Assembly: GCF_009707465.1 (NCBI RefSeq)
Contig: NZ_CP046120.1
Coordinates: 959,501 to 1,023,500 of the forward strand
Reading direction: 5' to 3'
From: Novosphingobium sp. Gsoil 351
Lineage (GTDB): Bacteria > Pseudomonadota > Alphaproteobacteria > Sphingomonadales > Sphingomonadaceae
DNA: 64,000 nucleotides
Shown here: positions 28,881-37,682 of the stretch, piece after piece
Layout of the letters: every line of letters starts with the position of its first letter
Position numbering within the stretch: the stretch's first letter is position 1
Program-made: the position numbers and the translations under genes
Notes under the pieces: generated by a model
What the model was told of the DNA's origin: nothing
Databases searched by the model: none
What the model saw: the letters and a program-made list of their open reading frames with translations, nothing else

Positions 28881-30004
28881 TCGACGTCCTCCACCGCGAC
28901 CTTTTCGCCCGTCACCCGCTGGCTGAGCGCGGCGGCCATGAACGGGTCGAGCGCGCCATCGAGAACGTCGTCGGGTGAAGGCGAGGTCACCCCGGTGCGC
29001 AAGTCTTTCACCATCTGGTACGGCTGCAAGACGTAGCTGCGGATCTGGTGGCCCCAGCCGATCTCGCTCTTGGCGGCGAATTCGGAGCTCGCGGCTTCCT
29101 CGCGGCGGCGCATTTCGGCTTCGTAGAGCCGCGCCTTCAGCATCCCCAGCGCGATCTCGCGGTTCTTGTGCTGGCTGCGGTCGATCTGGCTGGCGACGAT
29201 GATGCCGCTGGGCACGTGGGTCATCCGCACCGCCGAATCGGTGGTATTGACATGCTGCCCGCCCGCGCCGCTTGCCCGGTAAGTGTCGATCTTGAGATCG
29301 GCGGGGTTGACTTCGATACTGAAGGTGTCGTCGATCAGCGGATAGACCCAGACCGAGCTGAACGAGGTGTGGCGCCGCGCCGAGCTATCGTAGGGGCTGA
29401 TCCGCACAAGGCGGTGCACGCCGCTTTCGGTCTTGGCATAGCCATAGGCGTTCTCGCCCTTGACCAGGATCGTCGCCGACTTGATCCCTGCCTGCTCGCC
29501 CGACTGGTGCTCGATCAGCTCGACCTTGTAGCCGCGCTTCTCCGCCCAGCGACTGTACATCCGCAGCAGCATTTCGGCCCAGTCCTGGCTTTCGGTGCCA
29601 CCCGCGCCGGCGTGGATCTCGATATAGCTGTCGAGCCCGTCGGCTTCTCCGGCAAGCAGCGCCTGGACCTTGTCGGCATCGGCGCGGTCGGCGAGCGCGG
29701 CCAGCGTCGCCAGGCCCTCGTCGATCGTGGCCTGGTCGCCCTCGGCCTCGCCCAGTTCGACGAATTCGATCGCGTCGGCCATCTCCTGACCGATGCCCTT
29801 GACGGTGCCGATCGCCGCCTCGAGCCGACGCCGTTCGCGCATCACGGCTTCGGCGTCCTTGGGGTTGTTCCACAGCCCCGGGTCCTCGACCCTCGCGTTC
29901 AGCTCGTCGAGCCGGCGCAAGGCGCGGTCCCAGTCGAGGAACTTGCGCACCAACGCCAGCGCCGCCTCGATGCGGTCGATATGGGCCTGGCCTTCGGCAC
30001 GCAT
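28877..30004 (-). CDS. prfB: Peptide chain release factor 2
   Basis: RF2 ends translation at UGA and UAA codons. The 375-residue protein has the GGQ hydrolysis motif at residues 248-250 (ASGAGGQHVNTTDSAVR) and the recognition region RISPYDSSARRHTSF. There SPY (203-205) stands where E. coli has SPF, as is common in alphaproteobacteria. The reading frame is continuous from ATG 30004, so there is no programmed +1 frameshift of the E. coli type. It is cotranslated with the lipoprotein methyltransferase downstream. Confidence 0.96.
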   Translation of the reverse strand: MRAEGQAHIDRIEAALALVRKFLDWDRALRRLDELNARVEDPGLWNNPKDAEAVMRERRRLEAAIGTVKGIGQEMADAIEFVELGEAEGDQATIDEGLATLAALADRADADKVQALLAGEADGLDSYIEIHAGAGGTESQDWAEMLLRMYSRWAEKRGYKVELIEHQSGEQAGIKSATILVKGENAYGYAKTESGVHRLVRISPYDSSARRHTSFSSVWVYPLIDDTFSIEVNPADLKIDTYRASGAGGQHVNTTDSAVRMTHVPSGIIVASQIDRSQHKNREIALGMLKARLYEAEMRRREEAASSEFAAKSEIGWGHQIRSYVLQPYQMVKDLRTGVTSPSPDDVLDGALDPFMAAALSQRVTGEKVAVEDVE

Positions 30005-30032
30005 TCTTCAATCACTTCCACGGATGACGGGC

Positions 30033-30175
30033 CGCCCCGCTTAGCGGGGCGATGGCGATTGTAAAGATTGGCGGAGCGATCCTCCCTTGCAAGAGAGGTG
30101 CCGCGCAGAGCGCTGCGGAAGGCGCCCTTCTGCGCATTCCCGCCTGAGGCGGGCCAACTCCCCCAGAAGGGGGAG
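30033..30175. repeat. Cluster of three GC-rich hairpins between the peroxiredoxin gene and prfB
   Basis: Three palindromes lie in the 184-base gap: 30033-30051 (CGCCCCGC/GCGGGGCG, loop TTA), 30139-30153 (CCCGCC/GGCGGG) and 30158-30175 (CTCCCCC/GGGGGAG, loop AGAA). On the minus strand the last two follow the peroxiredoxin stop directly and could end its transcript. The first would fold in the prfB leader, 29 bases before its ATG. The forms resemble dispersed intergenic repeats. Confidence 0.6.
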
Positions 30176-30188
30176 GATCAGGCCGAGG

Positions 30189-30749
30189 TCAGGCCTTCTT
30201 CTTCGCCTTCATCGCCTGCACCGCGCTCAACGTCATGCGGACGTGGTCCTTGTAGTCCATGTCCGAATGGACCAGCTTGACCCGCCCGTCCTGGCCGATC
30301 ACGTAACTGGTGCGCTTGGTGTAGCCGGTTGACTTGCCGTCGCGGACCAAATCGACGTCATAGGCTTTGACCACCTCCGGAGTGGCCGAAACCACCGCGA
30401 ACTTGTCGCGGCAGGCTTCGGTCGAGAACCGCTGGAGCGTGGGAAAATCGTCGTTCGACAGCCCGATCACGGTGGCTCCGGCAGCGCGGAAATCGGCGGT
30501 CGCCTCGGCGAAGGCGTGCGCCTCCAGGGTGCAGCCCTGGGTGAACGCCTTGGGATAGAAATACAGCACCACCGGGCCGCGCTTGAGCGCCTGCGCCAGA
30601 TTGACCGTGAACAGCTTGCCGCCCAGCGCTCCCCTTGCGGTGAAGTTGGGCGCCTTGGCCCCGGTGGGCAATTCGGCGCTGGCGGCGGTGGGCAGGGCCA
30701 GGGCGAACCCGGCGGCGATAAGGGGAAGGATGGTGCGCATGAGTCGCAT
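30189..30749 (-). CDS. Exported peroxiredoxin (AhpC/TSA, Bcp-like)
   Basis: The protein removes peroxides with a cysteine thiol. A signal peptide (MRTILPLIAAGFALALPTAA) precedes a thioredoxin fold with the peroxidatic C73 in YPKAFTQGCTLEAHAF. The resolving Cys expected five residues later in classical BCP is replaced by His. A second Cys lies in FSTEACRDKF, so the mechanism may be 1-Cys or atypical 2-Cys. ATG 30749 has an AGG ribosome site; ATG 30740 is the alternative. The product would act in the periplasm, unlike most BCPs. Confidence 0.88.
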   Translation of the reverse strand: MRLMRTILPLIAAGFALALPTAASAELPTGAKAPNFTARGALGGKLFTVNLAQALKRGPVVLYFYPKAFTQGCTLEAHAFAEATADFRAAGATVIGLSNDDFPTLQRFSTEACRDKFAVVSATPEVVKAYDVDLVRDGKSTGYTKRTSYVIGQDGRVKLVHSDMDYKDHVRMTLSAVQAMKAKKKA

Positions 30750-30798
30750 TGTCGCGCCTAATCGCGCGCGAGACAATGCCCTGCGTCTTCGGAGGCGC

Positions 30799-33318
30799 CT
30801 AATAGATCCCGCCCTGCTCCTCCACGAAGTCGCGAGGCGCAGCCGTGCTGTCTTGCGCCCGCGCGCCGGCCCCCAGCCGCGCCGCGCGCGCCTGTTCGAG
30901 CGCGGCGAGAACGCGCGCCTTGGCGTCCATCTCGCCCTGGTTGATCGACCGGCGCGGCTCGGTGTCGGGTTTGAATGCTTCCCAGATGATGGGCGACTTG
31001 GCGTCGGTACCGGGATTGCCCGCGAACACCCGCTTGCCGGAGACCCGATCGACCCTGACCATCCGCACGCCCGCCGGAGCGCGGAACGGCACGTCGCCCC
31101 AGCGCTCCCGGGTCTTCTGGACGAATTCCTTGAAGATCGGCGCGGCGATCCGTCCCCCCTGCGCATACCCGCCCAGGCTGCGCGGCTGATCGTAGCCGAG
31201 GTAGACCCCGCCGACGATGTCGGGAGTGCCGCCGACGAACCAGACGTTGGTCGGACCCGAGGTCGTTCCGGTCTTGCCGAACAGCGGCAGGTTGAGGTCC
31301 TTGAGCACGGTGGCGGTGCCGCGCTGGACCACGCCCTCGAGCATGTGGACGGTCTGGTACGCGGTGCGCGGATCCATTCGCTGGGCGCCGGTGGGGTTGA
31401 AGCGGGGCATCTGCTTGCCATCCCATTCAGCCATGTTGCAGGCCGAGCACTTGAGGTTCTTGGCCCGCCAGATGACCTTGCCGTTGCGATCCTGGACGTA
31501 GTCGATCAGCGTCGGCTGGTTGAGCCGGCCGAAGTTGACAAGACCGGCGTAGGCGTTGACCATCTTCTGCACGGTGGTGTCGCCCGCCCCCAGCGCCATC
31601 GACAGGTAAGGGTCGTAGTTGCCGATCCCCATCCGCTTGATGGTATTGACGACGTGTTCCATCCCGGTGTCGTTGGCGATGCGCACGGTCATCAGGTTGC
31701 GCGACTGCTCCAGTCCCCAGCGCAAGGTGTGGGTCCCGCCCCCGCCGCGGCTGTCGAAATTGCGGAAGCATTTGTCGCCCAGCGCGGCGCCCTGATAGAC
31801 GCAAAAGGTGCCGTCGAGGACCATCGAGGCCGGGGTCATCCCGTAATCGAGCGCGGTGGCATAGACGAACGGTTTGATCGTGGAGCCCGGCTGGCGTTCG
31901 GCCTGGGTCGCGCGGTTGAACGAGCCGAGGCGCGAATCGAACCCGCCCTGCATGGCGTAGACGCGCCCGCGGTGGGGGTCTTCGACGACCATTCCGCCGG
32001 AGACTTCGGGAACCACGCGCACGGCATACCCGCTGCCGCTGGGACTGGCGGCGATGACGTCGCCCGCGCGCAACGCGTCGGGGACGCCCACCAGCGGATA
32101 GGTCTTGCCGTCGGCAAAGCCGATTGTTGCGCTCGCGCCGCTGCGCTGGGTGACGACGCCGATGCGCCAGTCCTTGTAGGCGATCCCCAGGTTGGAGACG
32201 ATCAACTGGGTTTGCCAGCTTCCCTCGCCCAGGTCGATATGGGCGAGCGGCCGGGAAAACGGACGCGATCCGCCAAAGCGCATGATCCCGTCGCGCAGCG
32301 CATCGCGCGCCGACATCTGGAGTTCAGGATCGAGCGAGGTTCGCAACCACAGCCCCCCGGCGTAGACGCTGTTCGGCCCGTCCTCGGCCTTCTCGCCATA
32401 CTTGGCGAGAAGCTGGCGGCGCACTTCCTCGAGGAAATAGCCCGCGTCCACGCCCTTGCCCTCGGCGCGGCGCGCGATCAGGCCGAGCGGCATCGCCTTG
32501 GCCTGCGCCACCTCGGCCTCGCTGGCGAAGCCGTTCTTGGCCATCTGGTCGAGCACGAAATTGCGTCGCTCGATCGCCAGTTGCGCATTCTTCGCGCGGC
32601 CATAGCGTTCGGGCGCCTTGGGCAGGATCGCCAGGAACGCCGCCTCATGCAGCGCCAGGTCCTTGACGTCCTTGTCGAAATAGGCGCGGCTCGCGGCCTG
32701 CACGCCGAAGCTTTGCCGCCCGAGCGGAATTTCGTTGAGATAGAGCTCGAGGATCTGCTCCTTGGTTAGGACATTCTCGATCCGGCGGGCGAGGACCAGT
32801 TCCTTGAGCTTCCGGGTGATCGAGTATTCGTCGCCGAGCAGGATATTCTTGGCGACCTGCTGGGTGATCGTCGAGCCACCCTTGGCCCGCTGACCCGAGC
32901 CGAACTTGGTCGCGTAATCGAATACCGCGCCGACGAAGCCGGGATAATCGATCCCGCCGTGGGTCCAGAAGGTCTTGTCCTCGGCGGCGAGGAAGGCGTT
33001 GTAGACCCGCGGCGGAAAGTCGACGAAGCGCAGCTGGACCCGGCGTTCGCGGGCATAGCTGTCGGCGATCTCGCCATCCACCCCGCGTACGATCGTCGGC
33101 AGCGGCGGCTGGTAGGTCAGCAGTTTGTCCGCCGAGGGCAGGTCGCGCGCGACCCAGATCGAGAACAGCAGGTACAGCACCAGCAAGACGCCGCCCGCGA
33201 TCGCCCCGCGCCTGAACCACTTGCTGGTGCGGTAGTTGCGCTGGAACCACTCCCACGCGCCCCCGGCTTCGCGGCGGATGCGGTAGCGGAAGGGTTCGGC
33301 AGCGGTGGTTTCGACCAT
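30799..33318 (-). CDS. mrcA: Penicillin-binding protein 1A (bifunctional glycosyltransferase/transpeptidase)
   Basis: This protein polymerises and cross-links peptidoglycan. The 839-residue protein has a cytoplasmic basic N-terminus and one membrane helix (about residues 39-55). Its GT51 glycosyltransferase domain has AAEDKTFWTHGG and KGGSTITQQVAKN. An OB-like insert and a transpeptidase domain follow, with active-site STIK in PGSTIKPFVY, the SRN motif and KTG in FGKTGTTSGPTN. The C-terminal tail is low complexity. ATG 33318 is preferred to an upstream frame start. The amidase gene ends 51 bases upstream, so the two cell-wall genes probably form one unit. Confidence 0.95.
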   Translation of the reverse strand: MVETTAAEPFRYRIRREAGGAWEWFQRNYRTSKWFRRGAIAGGVLLVLYLLFSIWVARDLPSADKLLTYQPPLPTIVRGVDGEIADSYARERRVQLRFVDFPPRVYNAFLAAEDKTFWTHGGIDYPGFVGAVFDYATKFGSGQRAKGGSTITQQVAKNILLGDEYSITRKLKELVLARRIENVLTKEQILELYLNEIPLGRQSFGVQAASRAYFDKDVKDLALHEAAFLAILPKAPERYGRAKNAQLAIERRNFVLDQMAKNGFASEAEVAQAKAMPLGLIARRAEGKGVDAGYFLEEVRRQLLAKYGEKAEDGPNSVYAGGLWLRTSLDPELQMSARDALRDGIMRFGGSRPFSRPLAHIDLGEGSWQTQLIVSNLGIAYKDWRIGVVTQRSGASATIGFADGKTYPLVGVPDALRAGDVIAASPSGSGYAVRVVPEVSGGMVVEDPHRGRVYAMQGGFDSRLGSFNRATQAERQPGSTIKPFVYATALDYGMTPASMVLDGTFCVYQGAALGDKCFRNFDSRGGGGTHTLRWGLEQSRNLMTVRIANDTGMEHVVNTIKRMGIGNYDPYLSMALGAGDTTVQKMVNAYAGLVNFGRLNQPTLIDYVQDRNGKVIWRAKNLKCSACNMAEWDGKQMPRFNPTGAQRMDPRTAYQTVHMLEGVVQRGTATVLKDLNLPLFGKTGTTSGPTNVWFVGGTPDIVGGVYLGYDQPRSLGGYAQGGRIAAPIFKEFVQKTRERWGDVPFRAPAGVRMVRVDRVSGKRVFAGNPGTDAKSPIIWEAFKPDTEPRRSINQGEMDAKARVLAALEQARAARLGAGARAQDSTAAPRDFVEEQGGIY

Positions 33319-33369
33319 ATCGGGAGGGCGTATAGGCAGCCGCGGCGACGCCCGCAACGGCGGCGGCGC

Positions 33370-34230
33370 TCAGCCCGTCGCGCGGACGCGGGCGAAGTAG
33401 GCCTCGATCGCACGGGCAAAGGCGTTGGCAAAGCCTTGGCGCGACTTGGCATCGAGCAGGCGGGCGGCGTCGTCGGCATTGCTGATATAGCCTGATTCGA
33501 ACAGCACCGAGGGCACGTCCGGCGATTTGAGCACGACGAACGCGGCACTCTTGAGCGGTTCGGGTCGGAACCGGATCGCGCCGTTGTTCTCGCGCAGCAC
33601 CAGCCGTGCGAACCCGGCAGAGCGATCGAGCGTCTGGCGCCGCGAAAGGTCGAGCAGGATCGCCGCGACGTCGCCCGATTGCTCCTTCAGCGCCACGCCG
33701 TTGATCGTGTCGGCCCGGTTCTCGCGCGCCGCGATCCTGGCGGCTTCGCTGTCGGAGGCGCTTTCGGACAGCGTGTAGAGCGTCGCCCCGCGCGCGCCTT
33801 CGTCGGCGGCGGCGTCGGCGTGGATCGACACGAACAGGTCGGCGTTCAGGCGCCGGGCGATGCCATAGCGTTCGTCCAGCGTCAGGAAGCGGTCGCTGTC
33901 GCGGGTCAGCGCCACGCGCACGCGGGCGCGCTCGACCAGCGCGTCGCGCAAGCTCCGCGCCAGCGCCAGGGTGAGCTGCGCCTCCTTCAAGGTGCCTGCC
34001 CCACTCGCGCCGGGATCGTGGCCGCCGTGGCCGGGATCGATCACCACCAACGGTCGGCTGGCGTCGTCGGGGCCGGCGATCCGCGGCAGATCGATTTCCG
34101 GCTCGGCGGGCGGCAGGACGATCCGCACGACATACGACGGCACGCGCGCGCGGACGCCCAGATGCACATCGAACGGCAGGGGCCAGGCCTGAAGCAGCAA
34201 CCCGGCGACGAGGGTGAACAGCGCGATCAT
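33370..34230 (-). CDS. N-acetylmuramoyl-L-alanine amidase (Amidase_3)
   Basis: This zinc amidase cleaves the peptide stem from peptidoglycan, usually during cell separation. The 286-residue protein has an N-terminal hydrophobic signal/anchor (MIALFTLVAGLLLQAWPLPF). Its zinc ligands are H68 (DPGHGGHD), E83 and H137 (VSIHADA), and its catalytic E245 lies in LFESGYIS, all expected for the AmiA/B/C catalytic domain. There is no AMIN domain, so septal targeting by that route is absent. It lies just upstream of mrcA on the same strand. Confidence 0.92.
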   Translation of the reverse strand: MIALFTLVAGLLLQAWPLPFDVHLGVRARVPSYVVRIVLPPAEPEIDLPRIAGPDDASRPLVVIDPGHGGHDPGASGAGTLKEAQLTLALARSLRDALVERARVRVALTRDSDRFLTLDERYGIARRLNADLFVSIHADAAADEGARGATLYTLSESASDSEAARIAARENRADTINGVALKEQSGDVAAILLDLSRRQTLDRSAGFARLVLRENNGAIRFRPEPLKSAAFVVLKSPDVPSVLFESGYISNADDAARLLDAKSRQGFANAFARAIEAYFARVRATG

Positions 34231-34767
34231 GCCAGGACCAGCCTATGCCTTGCCTGCCGCGGCCCGGTCCAGCACGAAGTAAACCCGGGCGCGGGCGCGC
34301 GCGTTCCGGTTTTGGTTGCCCGTCGCGGAACGCTTTGCTAGCGGTGCCGACGCGGGCCGGCCGGCCCAGCGATCCTCCACGGCGAGCCACCGCAAGGGTG
34401 ACCGAAAAGCCGCCACGGAGCTATCGCCTCCGGCCGGAGGGCACCGCGCCCGGAGACATATTTTCCGGGACTTTCAGGTTGATGCAGTTCATGAATAGCC
34501 GTCCTTCGTTAGCGCAATCGCCGGTTTTCGAACCCGCGGCCGCGCTTGCGTCGCCCGGCGCGCGCACCCTTTCGCCGCGCACTTCGCCGACTGCAGACAC
34601 ACGCGAACCGTCGCCGAGCGGTGGGGCTGCCACGCCCTGCATCGGCATCACCCCAAATCGCACGTCGACCTCCGCCCGGGTTCTCCCCGGCGGGATGCGT
34701 GCTGCATTGCAATCGCGCGCCGCCGGCCGGTGGCTCCACCGCCCCCCGCGCGCCAGGAGAATTCACA
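34231..34767 (+). promoter_or_regulatory. rne: Long intergenic region: rne promoter and structured 5' leader
   Basis: These 537 bases separate the divergent amidase and rne genes and contain no convincing gene. Visible structures are a perfect 14-base palindrome CCTCCGGCCGGAGG (34427-34440) and a CCCGGA/TCCGGG hairpin (34449-34469). Just before the start is a good ribosome site, AGGAGA, 8 bases ahead of ATG 34768. Open frames here are composition artefacts. In other bacteria RNase E controls its own level through its leader RNA; a similar role here is inference. Confidence 0.5.
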
Positions 34768-37530
34768 ATGACCACGCGCATGCTCATCGACGCGCGCCAC
34801 CCGGAAGAAACCCGGGTCGCGGTGCTCAAGGGTAACCGGATCGAAGAGTTCGATTTCGAATCCGCCGACCACAAGCAGATCAAGGGCAACATCTACCTTG
34901 CCAAGGTAACCCGGGTCGAACCGTCGCTCCAGGCCGCGTTCGTAGATTTCGGCGGCAACCGCCACGGGTTCCTCGCTTTCAGCGAAATTCACCCCGACTA
35001 CTACCAGATCCCCAAGCAGGACCGTGAGGCGCTGCTCGCCGAGGAAGCCGCCCACGCCGAAGAGGAAGCCGCGCTGCGCGCCGCCGACGAGGCCGACGAC
35101 GACGACTATGAAGGCGGCGAAAACGAGGACGGCGAAAGCGCCGACGGATTCGTCGACGAGCTGGCGGGCGACGATGGCGTCGAGGAAGTCGACACCTCGG
35201 ACAAGGACGATGTCGCCACGATCGAGGGCGGCGAGGTCTCCGATGACGAGACCGGGCAGGCCAACGACGAACAAGGCGCCGAAGGCGAGCGGGGCGAAGA
35301 AGCCGGGGAAGACGATCGCGGCGATCGCGCCGAGGACGATCGTGGCGGTCGCCAGCGCCGGGGCCGCCGCCAGGGCGGTCGCGCCCAGGCCAAGGCCGCG
35401 GACGACTTGCGCGACAAGCGCATGGCGTTGCGCCGCCGCTACAAGATCCAGGACGTCATCCAGCGCCGCCAGGTGCTGCTCGTCCAGGTCGTCAAGGAAG
35501 AGCGCGGCAACAAGGGCGCGGCGCTGACCACCTATCTGAGCCTGGCCGGCCGGTACTGTGTGCTCATGCCGAACTCGAGCCACGGCGGCGGGATCAGCCG
35601 CAAGATCTCCAGCGCGGCCGACCGCAAGCGTCTGAAGTCGATCATCTCGGAGATGAACCTGCCCAAATCGATGGGCTGCATCGTTCGTACCGCCGGGCTG
35701 AGCCGGACCAAGCCCGAGATCAAGCGCGACTTCGATTATCTCGCCCGGCTGTGGGACGAGATCCGCGAGAACACGCTCAAGTCGTCGGCTCCGGCGCTGA
35801 TCCATTCGGACAGCGACCTGATCAAGCGCGCGATCCGCGACATCTACAACAAGGAGATCGAGGAAGTCGTCGTCGAGGGCGAAGGCGGCTACCGCTCGGC
35901 CAAGGAGTTCATGAAGCTCCTGATGCCCAGCCACGCCAAGCGGGTGAAGCAATATGCCGACCCGGTCCCGCTGTTCCAGCGTTATGGCGCCGAGGACCAG
36001 TTGACGGCGATGTACGATCCGGTGGTCCAGCTCAAATCGGGCGGCTACCTCGTGATCAACCCGACCGAGGCGCTGGTTTCGATCGACATCAACTCGGGCC
36101 GTTCGACCAAGGAGCACGGGATCGAGGCGACCGCGCTCAAGACCAACATGGAAGCCGCCGCCGAGATCGCCCGCCAATTGCGCCTGCGCGACATGGCCGG
36201 GCTGGTGGTGATCGACTTCATCGACATGGAATACGGCGCCAACGTCCGCAAGGTCGAGAAGTGCATGAAGGATGCGCTGCGCAACGATCGCGCGCGCATC
36301 CAGATCGGGCGCATCTCGGGCTTCGGGCTGATGGAGATGAGCCGCCAGCGTCTGCGTACCGGGGTGCTCGAGGCGACCACCCGTTCGTGCCCGCACTGTG
36401 ACGGTTCGGGGCTGGTCCGCACCGCGTCGAGCGCAGGCCTTTCGGCGCTGCGGATGATCGAGGACGAGGCGGCCAAGGGCAAGGGCTCGGTGATCTCGCT
36501 GTTCGCGAGCCAGGAAGCCGCGATCTATCTGCTCAACGCCAAGCGGCACGATCTCGGCGCGATCGAGGATCTCTATGGGGTCCGCGTCGAAGTGCTGCCC
36601 GAGGGCGAGGACGAAGGCGCCAAGATGCGCGTCGCCTCGTCAGGCCCACGTCCGACCCACGTTCCGACGTTCGCCCCAATCGCCGAGCCCGAACCCGACG
36701 ACCTCGACGACGAGGAGATCGAGACCGCCGAGGACGAGGAAGAGGATGACCGCGACGAGCGTGGCGAGGACGGCGAGCGGAGCGAACGCGGCGACCGCGA
36801 TCGCAACAAGCGCCGCCGCCGCCGTGGCGGGCGAAACCGCGAGCGTGGCGACGAGCCGCGCGAGGAGCGTGCGCGCTCGCCCGAAGCAGCCGACGACAGC
36901 GCTGACGGCGAGAGCTCCGAAGCCGCCGCTCCCGCCGAGGGCGAGGACGATGGCAGCGAAGGCCCGCGCAAGCGTCGCCGCCGCAGCCGCCGCCGTCGTG
37001 GTGGCCGTGGTCGTGGCGAAGGCTTCGAGGGCGGTGAAGAAGGCGAAGCCAGGGTCGATGGCGAGGCCGTCGAAGGCCAAGCCGTCGCCGAAGTGGCCGA
37101 GCAACTTGGCGAAGACATCGCCGTCGTCGCCGATCCTGAAGCGGAACCGGCCAAGCCCAAGCGCCGCAGCCGCGTCCGCAAGGCGGACGCGGAAACGCTA
37201 GAGGCTCCGGTCGAGACGGCCGAAGCTCCGGTCGAAGCGGTTCAGGACGAAGCCCCGGCCAAGCCTGTCCGCCGCTCGCGGCGCAAGGCCGAGCCGGTCG
37301 CCGAACTGGCGGCCGAGCCTCCGGTGGAAGTCGAAGCCGAAGCAGTCGAGGCGGCACCGGTCAAGAAGCCACGCGCGCGCAAGGCCGCGGCCAAGGCCGA
37401 CACGGCGCCGGAGACCGCGACTCAGGAAGAAGCCGGACCCGCGGCACCCGCTGCAGCCAACGAGGATGCGCCGGGCGACGAACCGGCCGCGAAACCGCGC
37501 AGCGGCTGGTGGCAGCGTACTTTCGGGTGA
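34768..37530 (+). CDS. rne: Ribonuclease E
   Basis: RNase E is the main endoribonuclease for mRNA decay and rRNA/tRNA processing and the scaffold of the degradosome. The 920-residue protein begins MTTRMLIDARHPEETRVAVL. The S1 domain (about 35-80 and 229-265) is split by about 145 residues that are strongly acidic and then basic (about 84-228). The catalytic aspartates lie in ALVSIDINSGRST and LVVIDFIDMEYG, and the zinc link is RSCPHCDGSG. From about residue 640 the tail alternates acidic and arginine-rich blocks and ends SGWWQRTFG, a conserved alphaproteobacterial terminus. The gene is transcribed alone. Confidence 0.95.
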   Translation: MTTRMLIDARHPEETRVAVLKGNRIEEFDFESADHKQIKGNIYLAKVTRVEPSLQAAFVDFGGNRHGFLAFSEIHPDYYQIPKQDREALLAEEAAHAEEEAALRAADEADDDDYEGGENEDGESADGFVDELAGDDGVEEVDTSDKDDVATIEGGEVSDDETGQANDEQGAEGERGEEAGEDDRGDRAEDDRGGRQRRGRRQGGRAQAKAADDLRDKRMALRRRYKIQDVIQRRQVLLVQVVKEERGNKGAALTTYLSLAGRYCVLMPNSSHGGGISRKISSAADRKRLKSIISEMNLPKSMGCIVRTAGLSRTKPEIKRDFDYLARLWDEIRENTLKSSAPALIHSDSDLIKRAIRDIYNKEIEEVVVEGEGGYRSAKEFMKLLMPSHAKRVKQYADPVPLFQRYGAEDQLTAMYDPVVQLKSGGYLVINPTEALVSIDINSGRSTKEHGIEATALKTNMEAAAEIARQLRLRDMAGLVVIDFIDMEYGANVRKVEKCMKDALRNDRARIQIGRISGFGLMEMSRQRLRTGVLEATTRSCPHCDGSGLVRTASSAGLSALRMIEDEAAKGKGSVISLFASQEAAIYLLNAKRHDLGAIEDLYGVRVEVLPEGEDEGAKMRVASSGPRPTHVPTFAPIAEPEPDDLDDEEIETAEDEEEDDRDERGEDGERSERGDRDRNKRRRRRGGRNRERGDEPREERARSPEAADDSADGESSEAAAPAEGEDDGSEGPRKRRRRSRRRRGGRGRGEGFEGGEEGEARVDGEAVEGQAVAEVAEQLGEDIAVVADPEAEPAKPKRRSRVRKADAETLEAPVETAEAPVEAVQDEAPAKPVRRSRRKAEPVAELAAEPPVEVEAEAVEAAPVKKPRARKAAAKADTAPETATQEEAGPAAPAAANEDAPGDEPAAKPRSGWWQRTFG

Positions 37531-37598
37531 TGAGCGCAGACATTAGCCAGCGTAGTCCCCACCCCACTCGTGTCGGGCAGCCCGCTTAGGGGGCGCCT

Positions 37599-37663
37599 GT
37601 CGAAACACGCCGCGCAATGGCTCGACATTGCGCGCGTGTCTCGACTTCGCTCGACATGAGCGG
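37599..37663. repeat. Palindromic repeat downstream of rne
   Basis: A long hairpin (37599-37645) is built from GTCGA/TCGAC, ACACG/CGTGT and CGCGCAATG/CATTGCGCG arms around a 6-base loop. It is followed by a 24-base block at 37640-37663 (starts CTCGACTTCGCTCGACATGA) that is identical to 18611-18634 in the nuo operon. It probably belongs to the same dispersed family and may also end the rne transcript. Confidence 0.75.
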
Positions 37664-37682
37664 ACATGGGAAATTGACCGAA

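Noticed and set aside
28877..30004. Programmed +1 frameshift in prfB
   Set aside because: The reading frame is continuous from ATG to stop; there is no internal UGA with a slippery codon near residue 25 as in E. coli.
34648..36549. Long minus-strand open frame opposite rne (633 codons)
   Set aside because: It is a shadow created by the high GC and charged codons of rne; no recognisable protein features, while the plus strand is unmistakably RNase E.
37617..37682. Upstream extension of the MBL-fold protein
   Set aside because: The extra residues are translated from the dispersed palindromic repeat; the ATG at 37683 gives a normal N-terminus.
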